NCBI RefSeq assembly: GCF_963082655.1 | Contig: NC_081553.1 | Coordinates: forward strand, 63,416,311-63,480,310 | Reading direction: 5' to 3' | DNA from: Stomoxys calcitrans | Lineage: Eukaryota; Arthropoda; Insecta; Diptera; Muscidae | DNA: 64,000 nucleotides | Shown: piece after piece, positions 43,940-55,039 of the stretch | How positions within the stretch are numbered: the first letter of the stretch is position 1 | Layout: each line of letters starts with the position of its first letter | Translations under genes and position numbers: made by a program | The notes under the pieces: generated by a model | The model's input: the letters and a program-made list of their open reading frames with translations, nothing else | Told to the model about the DNA's origin: nothing | The model's database searches: none

Positions 43940-45830
43940 CAAGGTGGGGTGATATCTCCGACATGTGTAACCGCTTACTTTACTTTAATTGGCTATGACA
44001 GAAAATTTGTCCCATTAGCCAAACTTAGGATAGAGTTCCAAGCGCTTCGATCTTCTGCGCTCCTTCTCCACCGTGATCGCCTTCAAAAGACTTCTTCGCC
44101 GAAGCTTCTTCATTCATTCTTACATGACCTAGCCTACGCAACCGTTGTATATATACGTTTAACCATCCAAATGTTGTCATACAGCTCATACAGCATATAC
44201 ACATACAACAGACGCCGATATTCTCCATGAATGTACAATGGTCCATACATTTTCGAATAATCTTTCTCTCAAACACTCCAAGTACTGCTTCGTCTGCTTT
44301 CACAAGTACCCATGCCTCGGAACCATGTAAACACGGGTATTATCGTCTGTTGAGAGGTGGCCTTGTTTCTAAACTGCCTACTCAATCTAAAGTACCATCT
44401 GTTTGCCAGTATTATTCTTCCCTTTATTACTCCGTTTCAGTTACGGCGGTGCCTAAGTAGACAAAGTTGCTGACTATCTCAAAGTTGTGGTTCCCAAATT
44501 TCTCCATTTTCCTTACCTGTTCGGGTGTACAAAGCGTTGTGGGAGCTCAGTATGTTTTCTTTTATGAATAGTGTGCCATATGTTCTCAAATCTGTATCTC
44601 GTATAATCTTCTCCAGCAGGATATTAAAGAGATAACACGATGAGCTGTATCCTTGTATCCTCGTTTGGTATTGAAGGGTTCGAAGAGATTCTTTCCTATT
44701 CTTACAGAGGAACGTGTATCGGCAAGTGTCATCCTGCAGAGTCTTATTAATTTTGCAGGGATTCTAAACTCAGGCATGGCTTGAAACATCTTTGAACGTA
44801 TAGGGCTATCGAAAGCGGCTTTGTAGTCAACGAAGAGATGGTAAGAGTTAAGCAGTACTTCGCGGGTCTTTTATCAGGTCTATGGTGGATTTACTAGATC
44901 TACAGCCACATTGATTGGCCGCATCTTTCACACAGTACGCTCGGGAGTATCTTTTATGCGATGGAGAGGAGACTTATTCAACTCTAGTTGGCACATTCCG
45001 TCATGTTTCCTTTTTTGTGTACGAGCAAAGTATGTTGAGGTTCCAATCATCGGTTAAGGCATACGCCTTATCAGCGTGTCGCCTCTGGTCTTAAATAATT
45101 CAGCGAGCAACCAACGGCGCCTGCTGCCTTGTTGTTCTTCAGTCGGGTCACTGCTACTTGCACCTCTTTCTGACTAGGAGGTAAACATTCTATTCCGTCA
45201 TCAGGGATTGGTTCTGCGGTATCCTCTTCGCCGCCATCGTTGGACAGTAGCGTTGGGGTAAAATGTTCTTCCCATATCCTCTGCACAATATCTGGGCAGT
45301 TGCCAGATTTCCTTCTGCAGGAAGAAGTGCCTGCACCAAAGCCATCGGTTTAATGTTTAATTCTTTGGTAGAATTTCCGGACATCATTCTGACTCCTGTA
45401 CAACTCATTTCGCCCACACTTACGTCTTTCCATTTTCCTTTTCTTTTTGCGAAATAGACGTTTCTCTTCTCTCCTTTTCTCCCGATAACTCTCCTTCATC
45501 TGGCGCATTGCTACTACTCTCTATGCTGCATACTTGGTTTCAGTAGCATCTCGACACTCTTGGTTGAACCATGGGTTTCTTGCGGGAGGCTTCCGGTAAC
45601 AAAGTACGGATTTCACGGGGGTTCTATCGTACATCTAACACGCTGGATAAAGGCCTTCCATCTTTCACAAAGTGATCAGTTTGGTAGTTTGGTAGGATCA
45701 GTTGGTAGCTTTGTGAATATTTATACCCTCCACCATAGGATGGTAGCTTACGGACATTCCAGTTGCAGATCCGCAAATCATGGACCTTTTTTCGTTTGCG
45801 TGAGTCGTCAAGGATAGGTAGTCCGTTTTT
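43940..45830 (-). pseudogene. Endonuclease/RT non-LTR retrotransposon, heavily decayed (copy 2)
   Basis: Minus strand, in 5' to 3' order. At about 45600-45430 is the linker after the endonuclease ('PWFNQECRDATE', 'MRQMKESYREKRREE'). At 45286-45071 is 'MQRIWEEHFTP' with 'VAVTRLKNNKAAG'. At 44860-44586 is 'HLFVDYKAAF'-type sequence with 'NLFEPFNTKRGY'. At 44303-44025 is the C-terminal 'DEAVLGVFERKII' and 'LRRLGHV'. The YADD region is deleted (about 44560). It retains more of the 5' half than copy 1 but has many frameshifts. Same family as 13165-14700 by direct comparison. Confidence 0.8.
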
Positions 45831-45839
45831 ACTATTTCT

Positions 45840-46295
45840 TTGTTTCTCATAGTGATTCTTATTGATTTCCGGCGTGGGTTACTGACCCAGTGCCCCAACC
45901 GCATGGATTTTGTGGGATCTCACGTGTTTCCCTCGTTGTCGCGAGCCACTTGCTTCAAGATACGACGCTCGCCTCCAACCGCCCCTAACCTGGGAACAGA
46001 CGCTGATGTTGGCCATTGGTTATTTGAGGACGCCAATAACATCTCGAGTATCATTGGTACTCAGTATTTAATTAAGAGTCAGTGCCACCTGATCCCTCAC
46101 TAAGACTCCCCTAAGGCCTGCGGACGCATTTGCAGATACTCCGCATAAAAACGAAGCTTTCTTACTACTACAATCTGTGGACGGCCCGGTAGCTTTCAGC
46201 TAAGCTTCTCGTGATACCAATGGACACTACGCAAGTCGGAGCTTAAAGCTCCCGCACAAGCTGGTGCTCATAGTTATCGCGTGTGGGCCGGGCGA
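45840..46295 (+). repeat. F5 conserved dispersed block, copy 3
   Basis: Core 'ccattggttatttgagg' at 46013, then 'cgccaataac', 'actcagtattt', 'ggcccggtagctttcagct' and 'cttctcgtgatacc'. It sits on the 5' side of the minus-strand LINE copy 2, so it might be that LINE's 5' untranslated region. However, copies 1 and 2 of F5 sit next to different LINEs. Confidence 0.5.
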
Positions 46296-46339
46296 AAAAA
46301 ACCGTTCACAAATTGGTGAACGGTTTTTTTCTTACGATG

Positions 46340-46719
46340 CTATACAAACCGATCTTCAGATTTGACTTCCTCAGCAGTTGCGATCTGATTTGACTGAAAT
46401 TATGCACGTGACGTTTAGCTATGACTTCCAACAACCGTGTCAAGTATTATCTAAATTGGTTCATAACCCGTTATAGTAGCCATATAATTCGATCTTCAGA
46501 TTTGACTTCATGAGAATCTAGAAGGTGTAATTTCAACCCGTTTTGCGCGTTCGATCGCTGCCGTGATTTCCACAGACGGACGGACATGTCTAGTTCGAAT
46601 GAGAATTTCGAGACGATCAAGAATATATGTACTTTATGGGATCCTAGATCAATATTTCGAGGTGTTGCAAACGGAATGACTAGATTAGTATACTCCCATC
46701 CTATGGTGATGGGTATAAA
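46340..46719. repeat. Rearranged F2 copy (opposed modules)
   Basis: 46340-46535 holds F2 internal sequence on the minus strand ('cgatcttcagatttgacttc', 'gacttccaacaaccgtg'). 46545-46719 is the right module on the plus strand ('gatcgctgccgtgatttc', 'cagacggacggac', ending 'cctatggtgatgggtataaa'). Compare the opposite arrangement at 9282-9860. A small terminus-only scrap ('tataccctccaccatagg') also lies at 45721-45740. Confidence 0.6.
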
Positions 46720-46724
46720 AATAA

Positions 46725-47274
46725 TAAAGCACCAAAATTAAATTTCTGGTCACTTGTTATTGGCCACGAAATTAAAAGTCCTGCCACGAGTGCTTCCACA
46801 AACACTCTCCGACCCTTTGGCATATTTTTCAATGTTTGTCCCAGGAGTTAAACGTTACAGCATAATTTGCATACATTTCTTTTTTGTGACAAAATTTACG
46901 GAGTTCCTTTCTCCTCACTGGCGATGGTAATGGGAGAAGGGGTCTTGTTTTCATGTGGCACAAGGGTTTCCTTTTTCCTCCATGTCCTTGATAATGGGCG
47001 ATACTGTCTGGACTTGGTCAATTTGTTGGTCATGTGGAACGGCATTGAACATTGCAATGACTTTTATCTTTGACCATGCAACAGCATGAGGCAAATTAAT
47101 GTCTGATACTCGGCACATACACACACACCACCCAAATGTACCACTCTCACTCCCATCACAGAGCATGGGGCTTGGTTAAGCCTTAAACAAATTTCAATCA
47201 AAAACAGTGTTGCCATTTCAACTAATTTGGGGAGATAACCTTCAACCAAATTAAAATTATTATGAACTATCTGG
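46725..47274. other. No gene seen
   Basis: Unique sequence; short frames with no domain. 'acacacacacc' at 47119-47129 is a minor CA run. Confidence 0.45.
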
Positions 47275-47660
47275 ACATGGCCCGCTCCGCTGCGCCTTCT
47301 ATAACTCTCTTATATGTTTTTAGGGTGGGGACACTTCGCTCTGAATGTGAATATCGTGCTACTGTAGCATATGTCCGCCTATAACGCTGAAGGCCTGCGT
47401 TCGAATCCTGGTTGAACTTCGGATAAAATTTAAATCGGTGGTTGTCCCCTCTTATTGGTGGCGACATTTGCGAGGTAACATACCATACATGGTCATGTAA
47501 AAAATTCTCCCCAAAGAGGTGTCGCTCTGCGGCACGCCATTTGGACTAGGCTATAAAAAGGGTCTCTTATCGTTGATATCGGAAAGCCCTCATTGATATC
47601 GGAAAGCACTCATTGATGTGTGAAAAGTTTGCCGCTGCTCTGTTCCTGGGAAAATTTGTA
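47275..47660 (+). repeat. tRNA-derived SINE, composite subfamily
   Basis: 5' extension 'ccgctccgctgcgcc', 'ctataactctcttatatg' and 'agggtggggacacttcgct', then a tRNA-like part 'ctactgtagcatatgtccgc', and 'gttcgaatcctgg' with a good B box at 47399-47409. The body is 'aagaggtgtcgctctgcgg' and 'gtgaaaagtttgccgctgc'. A 19-bp segment 'tgatatcggaaagc(c/a)ctca' is duplicated at 47573-47611. Confidence 0.75.
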
Positions 47661-47664
47661 CTCT

Positions 47665-49260
47665 ACTACCCAAATGATTGTTAAAGTGGAAAAAATTTCG
47701 CATTACCAATCTGCGCGATCTGGTATTTTTGAAATAAGGGTAATGAGAAGTGCTTTTTAGGGGAGACGTTTCGTCTTAAAAATGGATATCAAATTCGTGT
47801 CCACTCCCAAATCCCTTTACTTTTAACCCCATATTGTCATGGTCGGTAAGTATGAACCGTTTGAAGGGTGTTTTGGAGCTGGGGAGGCCACCGCTACTTT
47901 GCCCTGAAAATAGATATAGAATTCGTTCTTTACTCCCAAATACCGTTGATTTGAGCTCCATATTGCTATAGGCCGAAATAATGTTCATATTTAGGCGTGA
48001 TTTAGGGGGTCCCCCCAAAATTGGATATCAAAATCGTTTTCTACTCTCAAATACGTTTCATTTGAGTCCCATATTACCATAATGGGTCAATTAATATATA
48101 CGACGTATTTTTAGAAAGAAAAGAGCCACCTTGACTTGAACGCAAAATTTTAATGTCATATTTTTAATCTACTTCCAAATATCTTTCATTTCAATCCTAT
48201 ATAGCCATGGTGGGCTGATATGCCCATTTGGGGGTATTTGGAGGTGAGGTGACCTCCAATTACTTAGACCTAATTGATAGCAACGTCGAATATATCTGAT
48301 GAGAGGAGTATTGGGGTAAGGGCGGCCCGCCGGGTACTTGGACCCAAAATTTAATACGATATTCATTTTCTAGCCTCGCATACCTTTCATTTGATACCCA
48401 TATTGTGCCCATCAGTCCCCTTTTGGTTTTTTGGGACGTTTTTGGTGTAAGGGGAGGGTCAGCCACCGTCCGATATCTAAAAATTATATAACCTATGTTT
48501 CCTTTTTTTGTTTTATTCTACGGAACAAACAAACAAACCGAGTCATATATAGTCATGATGGGTTATATGCCCATTAGGGGAGTTTTTGGGGGTGGAGTGA
48601 CCCCCTACACTTCGATCTGATTTTGTATGCCAGATTCGTAATCTACTACCGAATAGCTTTCATTTAAGCCCCATATTGATATGGACGACCAATTTGTCTG
48701 CTTTTAGACATTTTGGGGTTAAGTCGACTTACTGGGTACTTCGACCCAATTTTTGATTCCATATTCGTATTCTACTCTTCAATACCTTTCATTTGATATC
48801 CATATTGTCCTTATCGGTCCACTTGCTATTTTTGGGGAACGGGTAGGGTCCGCCCCTTCCGATATCAACAAATTATAAAGCATATTTCTTCTTCCTGACC
48901 ATATCCGTAATCTACTCCCGAATAGTTTTCATTTGAGTCCCATATTGTCATGATTGTCCAAAAAACTTATTTTAGGATGTTTTGGGGTTGGGGCGGCACC
49001 CCATTTACTTGGACCCAATTTTTAGTACGAAATTCGTACTCTACTCCTGAATACTTTTCATTTGAGTTTCATATTGTCCCAATCGCTGACCTTTAATTTG
49101 TGGCTAGTACTTTTGGGGTAAGGGGGAGGGTCCGTCCCCCTCCTGATGTCAAAAATTTATATAGCCTATGTTTCCTTCCATACCAGCCTACACAATCTGT
49201 GAAAATTTCAAAGTAATACGGAACAAACAAACACAAATTCAATTTTATATGTAAGATAAA
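47665..49260 (-). repeat. F3 array with two head blocks, minus orientation
   Basis: More than ten reverse-complement F3 units ('tttcatttgagtcccatattg' type). Head blocks at 48430-48550 and 49120-49235 contain GGGAGGGTC..CCCCC, 'cctatgtttccttcc' and 'ggaacaaacaaac'. The second ends 'acacaaattcaattttatat', which mirrors the start of the plus-oriented head at 52775. This gives candidate 5' termini for the F3 element. Confidence 0.7.
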
Positions 49261-50260
49261 GAAGATTAAAGGGTTTTCAATAACATTGCTTTTGTTGAAT
49301 CATTTCGGCATTGGTGTAAATGATGAACAACATTTTAAACATATGGCTATAACTCGTAGCCTTGCAGTTGCCAATACTCTTCTTCCATAATTCTCTTTTG
49401 TTTTCCTTGTTACTTTTTATTTTTGTTTTCACAGTGTTTTGTTATCTGGCAACTCTGGCACTCACCACCCATCGCAACGGCTGTTGCTCTTTCTCCATTG
49501 AGATTGAACATCTCACATACAACCATCTACCTTTATTAAAGACAATGGATCAGTATGTACCCCTCTTGTTTTGCTCTTTCTGAGACTATCGCCTGAATTG
49601 TTGCAATGCATGGATCTCTCAGGGTATTGTTAAAATATTAGCATATCCCTGTATAAAGTTCTTTTCAACTCTGAGCGCTATTATTTGGATATGTCTGTGT
49701 TTGTGTACATATGCGTGTAAGGTGATTAAAAATTGCGATGAGGGTTGCATTGCACATACATTTCATTGTTAATGTATGAGTATCTGTCCATTTAGCAAAT
49801 GCAATTGAACATCTTTCTGGTGCTCTCTCTCTCTCTCTCCCTCTATCTCTCCCTCACACACACCCTTGCCATAATTTTTCATGATTATAAATTTCTATAA
49901 AATTGCAGCTTCAATCTCAAAAATTTAAAGTTCATTTAAAATTTAGTAGCAATTCTCCTAGGAATCCTTTAGCAAAATCCTCGCCTTAAACACTACCTTA
50001 ACAAGGGATATTGGTTTCATTTCCTTTTAGAGAGCCAACGAAGAGGAGTAAATTAAAAACCAATAAATCATAATTTGTAAATAAAATTAGTCTGCAAAAT
50101 TTCCAAAGCTTTTCGTAAGCAAAAACGAAAGCAAAACTTTTATCGGAAATTCATTAGAGTGTCCAACTGCCGAAGAATATGACTGGCACCACATATGCCA
50201 CGATAACAGCATAACAGACAAAGGCAAGAACCAGGGGGACAGTGATTTCATGACAAAATT
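49261..50260. other. No gene seen; CT microsatellite
   Basis: Unique sequence with a CT run at 49822-49839 and CTCACACACACCC after it. The frame at 49362-49583 begins with a hydrophobic stretch but has no recognised homology. Confidence 0.45.
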
Positions 50261-50425
50261 TCCTGTAGAAATCAAATTTCGACAAAATTTAAAAAAAAAT
50301 CAAATTTTGACAAACTTTCCCCACTGAAAACCAATTTTGGTCAAAATTTCCCACTAAACATGAAATTTTAAGTTAATTTTTCCAAAAAATTAAATTTTGA
50401 CAAATTTTTTCACTAAAAATGATAT
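50261..50425 (+). repeat. Decayed F1-like units
   Basis: Five irregular copies: 'gacaaaatttcctgtagaa', 'aaattttgacaaactttccc' and 'caaattttttcactaaaaatg'. They are diverged in length and sequence. Confidence 0.6.
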
Positions 50426-50650
50426 TCTGGCCGAAGGGGGACCATCCCCCGTACCTAATTTTCAAAAACGTCAGATCTCGGATGTGTGGTTAAAAATTCA
50501 TGCCAAATTTTGTTTGCGCTCTTATGGTAATCCTTAGAGCAGTACCGGGCGGACCCAGTCCTTAGAGACTGGAATAGGTGGATAAATTGTGTGTCCCATG
50601 GCATAAATATAGGGGAGAAAGTGGCACAAGGCACGCCACAGGGGGGCATG
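50426..50650 (+). pseudogene. F3 head block joined to a LINE RT scrap
   Basis: 50426-50530 is an F3 head ('gaagggggaccatccccc', 'gtcagatctcgg', 'tttgcgctcttatggtaa'). 50531-50650 then matches the RT region of LINE copy C. 'tgtgtcccatggcataaat' and 'aagtggcacaaggcacgcca' correspond to 22700-22760 and encode 'HGINIGEKVAQGTPQG' in one frame. Only about 120 bp of LINE survives. Confidence 0.65.
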
Positions 50651-50675
50651 ACGTATTACGCATTCTTAGAGATGG

Positions 50676-50780
50676 GCGATGGGTAAATACCCAAAAGGTA
50701 TTTACCCGGTTATTTGTTTAAATACCCAGGTATTTACCCCAATTACCCAATTCATACCCAAAAGCTGGGTATTTATAATT
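50676..50780. repeat. Palindromic GGGTATTTACCC cluster
   Basis: It contains 'gggtaaataccc' (50681-50692), 'ggtatttaccc' (50697-50707), 'aaatacccaggtatttaccc' (about 50720-50739) and a final 'gggtatttat'. The repeated 12-bp dyad makes the segment able to fold on itself. It begins after 'agatgggcgat'. Confidence 0.6.
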
Positions 50781-50784
50781 TTGT

Positions 50785-51335
50785 AGATATCTTGGGTATA
50801 CAAATATTTTCCAAACAATTTTTGATAATTTCGTATTCGTTGTATAAAGACCCAATCTTATATAGCCGCTATATAGACCGATCTCCACACATAAAGTCTT
50901 AAGGCAATAAATTGGTCATTTTTCATTGGATTTCGATGAAATTTGGCACAGTGGCACAGTTCTGGTAGACCCCTACCCATTTCTTTGAAGTGTGGTTCAG
51001 ATCGCACTTTATTTGGATATAGCTGCCCTTAGACCGACCGCCCGATATATGGTATTGGAGCCATAACAGATCCTGTCCTAGCCAATCCTGTCAAATGTGG
51101 TCCAGATCGGACCATATATGGATATACCTGTCATATAGACCGATCTTCCGATATAGTGTAATTAGCCTATAAAAGGGGCATTTTTCATCCGATTTGGATG
51201 AAAAATGCGAGTTCTGGTACCCTTCTCAAGCTTTTCGTTGAATATCGTCCAGATCGGACCATATTTGGATATAGCTGCCATATAGACCGATCTCCCGATA
51301 TAGTGTAATGAGCCTATAAAATGAACAGTTTTCAT
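50785..51335 (+). repeat. F2-type internal units without ends
   Basis: Four units with 'agctgccatatagaccgatc' (near 50862, 51020, 51120 and 51276) and intervening 'tttcatccgatttggatgaa' and 'gtccagatcggaccatat'. They resemble F2 internal repeats, but neither the palindrome head nor the GGTATAAAA end is present. The array joins LINE copy D at about 51340. Confidence 0.55.
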
Positions 51336-51339
51336 CCGA

Positions 51340-52205
51340 TTTCAATGAACATAAGGCCCATACAACAGATTCAGAGAACATGTTGTCTTGGCATAGGCGG
51401 AGCGATAAGGACCACACCCACTAGGACACTGAAGACTATTCTAGATATCCGACCCATTGACATACAGATTAAGTGTGAGGCACCCACTGCGGCTATGAGA
51501 CTTAATGGATGGATGGGTGAATGGATTGAGGATTGAGGAGGTATAATCGAGGCGACGATAGGAAATCGGGAAGGAAGGGAGGAGGTTTCCGATCGGATAC
51601 CTGATTTGAACCTTGAAGTGGAGTGCGAGGCACTGCTGCCATCGTCACAGTCTTGGGTTGACGGAATCCTAGTATTGCCACATAAGATTATGTTACACGG
51701 ATGGATCAAAGCTAGAAGACAAAGTGGGCCTGGGGGTCTACATTGAGAACCCAGGAACTGAGATCTGTTTAAGACTACCTAACCATAATACGATCCTGCA
51801 GTCGGAGATCCGGGCGATCACGGAATGCGTGAAATGGCGTGGTGCTAACGCGCAGACGTCGAGTGTGAACATCAATAAAAACCAGGACAGTAAGGTCACC
51901 AACAGTCTTGCAGTGTAAGAAGGAGATTAACGCCTTCTCTGAGAATGAAGAAATCCGCATCCTTTGGGTGCAGGGCCATAACGAAGTAAGGGGGAATGAA
52001 AGGGCAGACGAATTGGCGGCGAAGGCCAGAGGACTGCCGTCAATAAACTTGGTTAACCCGAAGCCTTTTGGGTCGACGCAATCCGAGTTAAGGGAGTGGG
52101 TGACGAATGCGCTTGCAACATTGTGGAACAGCGAAACGGTCGTTAGGACGGCGAAATCCATATGGGGGGATCCAGATCGTGAGAAGACGAGGCTAGGACC
52201 AAGTG
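51340..52205 (+). pseudogene. RNase H-bearing LINE remnant (LINE copy D)
   Basis: Plus strand: 'IQQIQRTCCLGIGGAIRTTP' and 'LDIRPIDIQIKCEAPTAAMR' (51345-51500), then the linker. The first RNase H motif is damaged ('cacggatggatcaaagc'). 'MGLGVYIENPGTEICLRL' and 'ILQSEIRAITECV' (Glu kept) follow in 51724-51918. After a frameshift, 51908-52255 encodes 'CKKEINAFSENEEIRILWVQ', 'NERADELAAKARG' and 'WNSETVVRTAKSIWGDPDRE', with the native LINE ending at 'KTRL'. The TDSK motif is lost in the frameshift region. The copy lacks its Cys-rich end and joins F3 at 52206. Confidence 0.86.
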
Positions 52206-52404
52206 ACTGTGTGGACACTCCACCCCCAAAACATCCCCAAGCCAGACATATTTAACGACCATTGGCAATATGGAGCTGAGAGAAAGGTATTTGGGAATAG
52301 ATCTAGAATTTGATGTCCACTCACGCGTCAAAAACTGTAGGAAGGCGTCCCACCCCAAAATTATCCGCCAAGTAGACGAAGAAAATGGAACTTTCGACCA
52401 CATT
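52206..52404 (+). repeat. F3 units
   Basis: Two F3 units ('ggcaatatggagctgag' near 52265, and 'gtcccaccccaaaattatcc'). They sit between LINE D and decayed F1-like sequence. Confidence 0.5.
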
Positions 52405-52774
52405 TTCCTAAAAATCGAAATTTTGACCTAATATCCTAAAGAAATGAAATTTTGACAAAATTTTCTATAGAAATTTAATTTTTACAATATTTCCTTTAGA
52501 AATGATATTTTGACAAAATTGCTCGTAGAACTGAAATTTTCATAAAATTTCCTTTAGAAATAAAATTTTTAAAAAATCTTCAATTGCACTGGAATTTTTG
52601 TAAAATTTCCATAGAAACCTCGAAAAAATTTTCTATTTTAATGAAATTTTGAAAATTTCTAACGGAATTGAAATTTGGACAAAATTTCCTAAAGATTGTG
52701 ACAAAATTTACCATAGAAATGAAATTTCACAAAATTTCCTAAGAAAAAAAATTTTGAAAAAATTTTATATATAA
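52405..52774 (+). repeat. Decayed F1-like units
   Basis: About 12 irregular 25-30 bp copies ('gaaattttgacaaaattttc', 'gacaaaattgctcgtag', 'gacaaaatttaccatag'). They end at 'aaaattttatatataaaa', where an F3 head begins. Confidence 0.65.
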
Positions 52775-53870
52775 AAATCAATTTGTGTTTGTTTGTCGGT
52801 AGACTCAAAAACGTCTGAACCGATCTTCATGAAATTTTCAATGATGGTGCATAATAATATTTGAAGAGGGGGCGGACCCTCCCCCTTACCCAAATTTTCA
52901 GAAACGCCAGATTTCGGTGGTTATTGGTGCGATTTAAGCGAAGTTTTGTGTGCCCTCTTACAGTAACCTAAAAATAAAAATTTGGTACCTAAATTTCGGA
53001 TGGGGTACCCAGGGGGGCCGCCCCACTTGTCGGACCAAGTGTTAGGGGGATCATCCCAACCCCCAAAACACCCCTGAATCGGATATATTTACCGGCCCTG
53101 GCAATATGGCGCTTAAATAAAAAGTATTTGAGTGTAGAATACGAATCTTATATCCAAATGTGGGACCTAGTGTTTGGGGCGCTGCCCCGTCCAAAAACAC
53201 CCCTCAAAGAGGACAAATTTACGACCATAGCAATATGGGGCTCAAATGAAAGGTCTTTGGGAGTAAAGCACGAATCAATATTCGGGAAAAGGTGCCTATG
53301 GGGCTATCGCACCCCCATAACACCACCTAAATGGAACGTATTTGCCGACCATTCCAATATGGGGCTGTAATAAAAGTTATTTTAGAGAAGAACACGAATC
53401 TGTTATATATTTTCAGGGTCAAGTCACTGAACGGCCGCCCCATCTCCCAAAACATTCCACCAAACCGGTCATGTTTGCCGAATATGGAAATATGGGCTCA
53501 AATATAACCCATAACGACCCCCAAGTAGGACATATTTCTTCACTATGACAGGGAGTGGATCTCGATATTGATAGTTTTTAGGGCCTATATCTCAAACCGG
53601 ACATGTTTGCTGACTTTTGCAATAAGGGATTTAAATGAAAGGTATTTGAATTCAGAAAACGAATTTGATATCCAATTTTGAATTCAATGGCAATATGGGG
53701 TTCAAGCAAGTGACATTTAAGAGCAGAGCACGATGCTGATATATTTTCAGGGCTAAGGGACCACCCGACTCCCCAAAATTCCCCTAAATCAGGCAAATTT
53801 ACCGACCACGTCAATATGGGGCTCAAATGATTGGTATTGGGGAGAAGAAGAAGGGTGACAAGTCTTCTAA
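52775..53870 (+). repeat. F3 element: head block plus unit array
   Basis: The head starts 'aaaatcaatttgtgtttg' with 'actcaaaaacg' and 'cttcatgaaattttc'. GGGGGCGGACCCTCCCCC follows near 52869, then 'cgccagatttcggtgg'. Units with 'gcaatatggggctcaaatg' follow at about 53101, 53232, 53356, 53693 and 53813. This is the most complete head-to-array copy in the window. No coding potential. Confidence 0.7.
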
Positions 53871-54109
53871 CCAAAAACGAAACGCTTTCCATAGTGAATG
53901 GCTTTCCTTCTCCATTGCAATAATCTCCGATCATTGACCTTGTCTCGTAAGAGAAACAAATAAGAAATTTGGAATAAAATGATCTTCGGAGTAGTAAGCA
54001 AAAAACTTGGAATTAAAAAAGTTTGACAAAATATAAAAAATAAATTTTTGCAATTTTTCTTTTGAAATGAAATTTTCACAAAATGTCCTTAGAAATACAA
54101 TTTCACCAC

Positions 54110-54836
54110 TGTCTCTTCCAAAATGCTTACACATCATAAAAAGTTTCTATGCATGGTGTGTAAGTATGCATCATCTTTTTTTCAAAGTCAACGTCTGGCC
54201 TTTATTCAGTTATGCTATGGCTGGAATGCGTGTAAATATTGACGTTTGTGTGTAAAGCGTTTAAAGTTTTATTAGATTTTCGGTGAAAGTACACACTAAT
54301 GCATTTAATGGTAATGCCACTCCAGTTCCTTCTCCTTGTTGTCCATGCATGAAAGCCAATAAGTCATATACTTGCAAAAATATTCCCATACATCTACACT
54401 TGAAATGGAAAATTATCCATCCTAGCACGAAGCCATATGCCTGGCATTAGAGCAGTAAGAGTGTTGGTGACATTGATGTGGATAAAGTTTCCTTCCTTTC
54501 CCCTTACCATATCAAATCTCAAAGTTTTGCTGGAATATATTTCCCACAGACCATTGCAATAATTTTTCCTGGTTATGCAGAAAATTATTCCTTTTTGAAA
54601 CTACTACCCGTACAACTTTCCCTATCTCTCCATAACAACATGGTGGTTAAGTAAAAGTGCAAAGTAAACTGGAAACATTGCAATTGCATTTAGTAGTCAT
54701 AGGATCAGCATTACCATATAACCATACATGGTGTGTTACTAAGGCGAAGTTGTAAAGCTGAAATATTACTTGGTTTCTAGATAACACTGAGTACATGATT
54801 TATTTGAGCTAATCATAGACAGCAGTAGCGAAAGTA
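54110..54836. other. No gene seen
   Basis: Unique AT-rich sequence after a few F1-like scraps (54005-54110). No recognised homology. Confidence 0.45.
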
Positions 54837-54837
54837 G

Positions 54838-55035
54838 TTTGTATACCCTCCACCACAGGATAGGGGGTATATTAACATTGTCATCCGGTTTGTACAACCT
54901 CAAAATTTATATGTATACAAATATATTTTAAATCGATCTAGCGATGTCCGTCCGTCTGTCGTAAGCACTCCATCATAAATGCGGTTCATGGCGTAGGGTA
55001 TATACGATTCCGCATTTTCGAACTTCGCGCGCTTT
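54838..55035 (-). mobile_element. Internally deleted F2 derivative (about 200 bp)
   Basis: On the minus strand it retains both F2 ends. The left-end module is 'gcgtagggtatatacgattc' with 'gaacttcgcgcg' (the palindrome is damaged). The right module is 'gtccgtccgtctgtcg' with 'gtataccctccaccacagg' at the terminus. The internal 'ggcagctatatc' units are absent. The size and structure fit a MITE-like deletion product of the 861-bp element. Confidence 0.65.
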
Positions 55036-55039
55036 TGTT

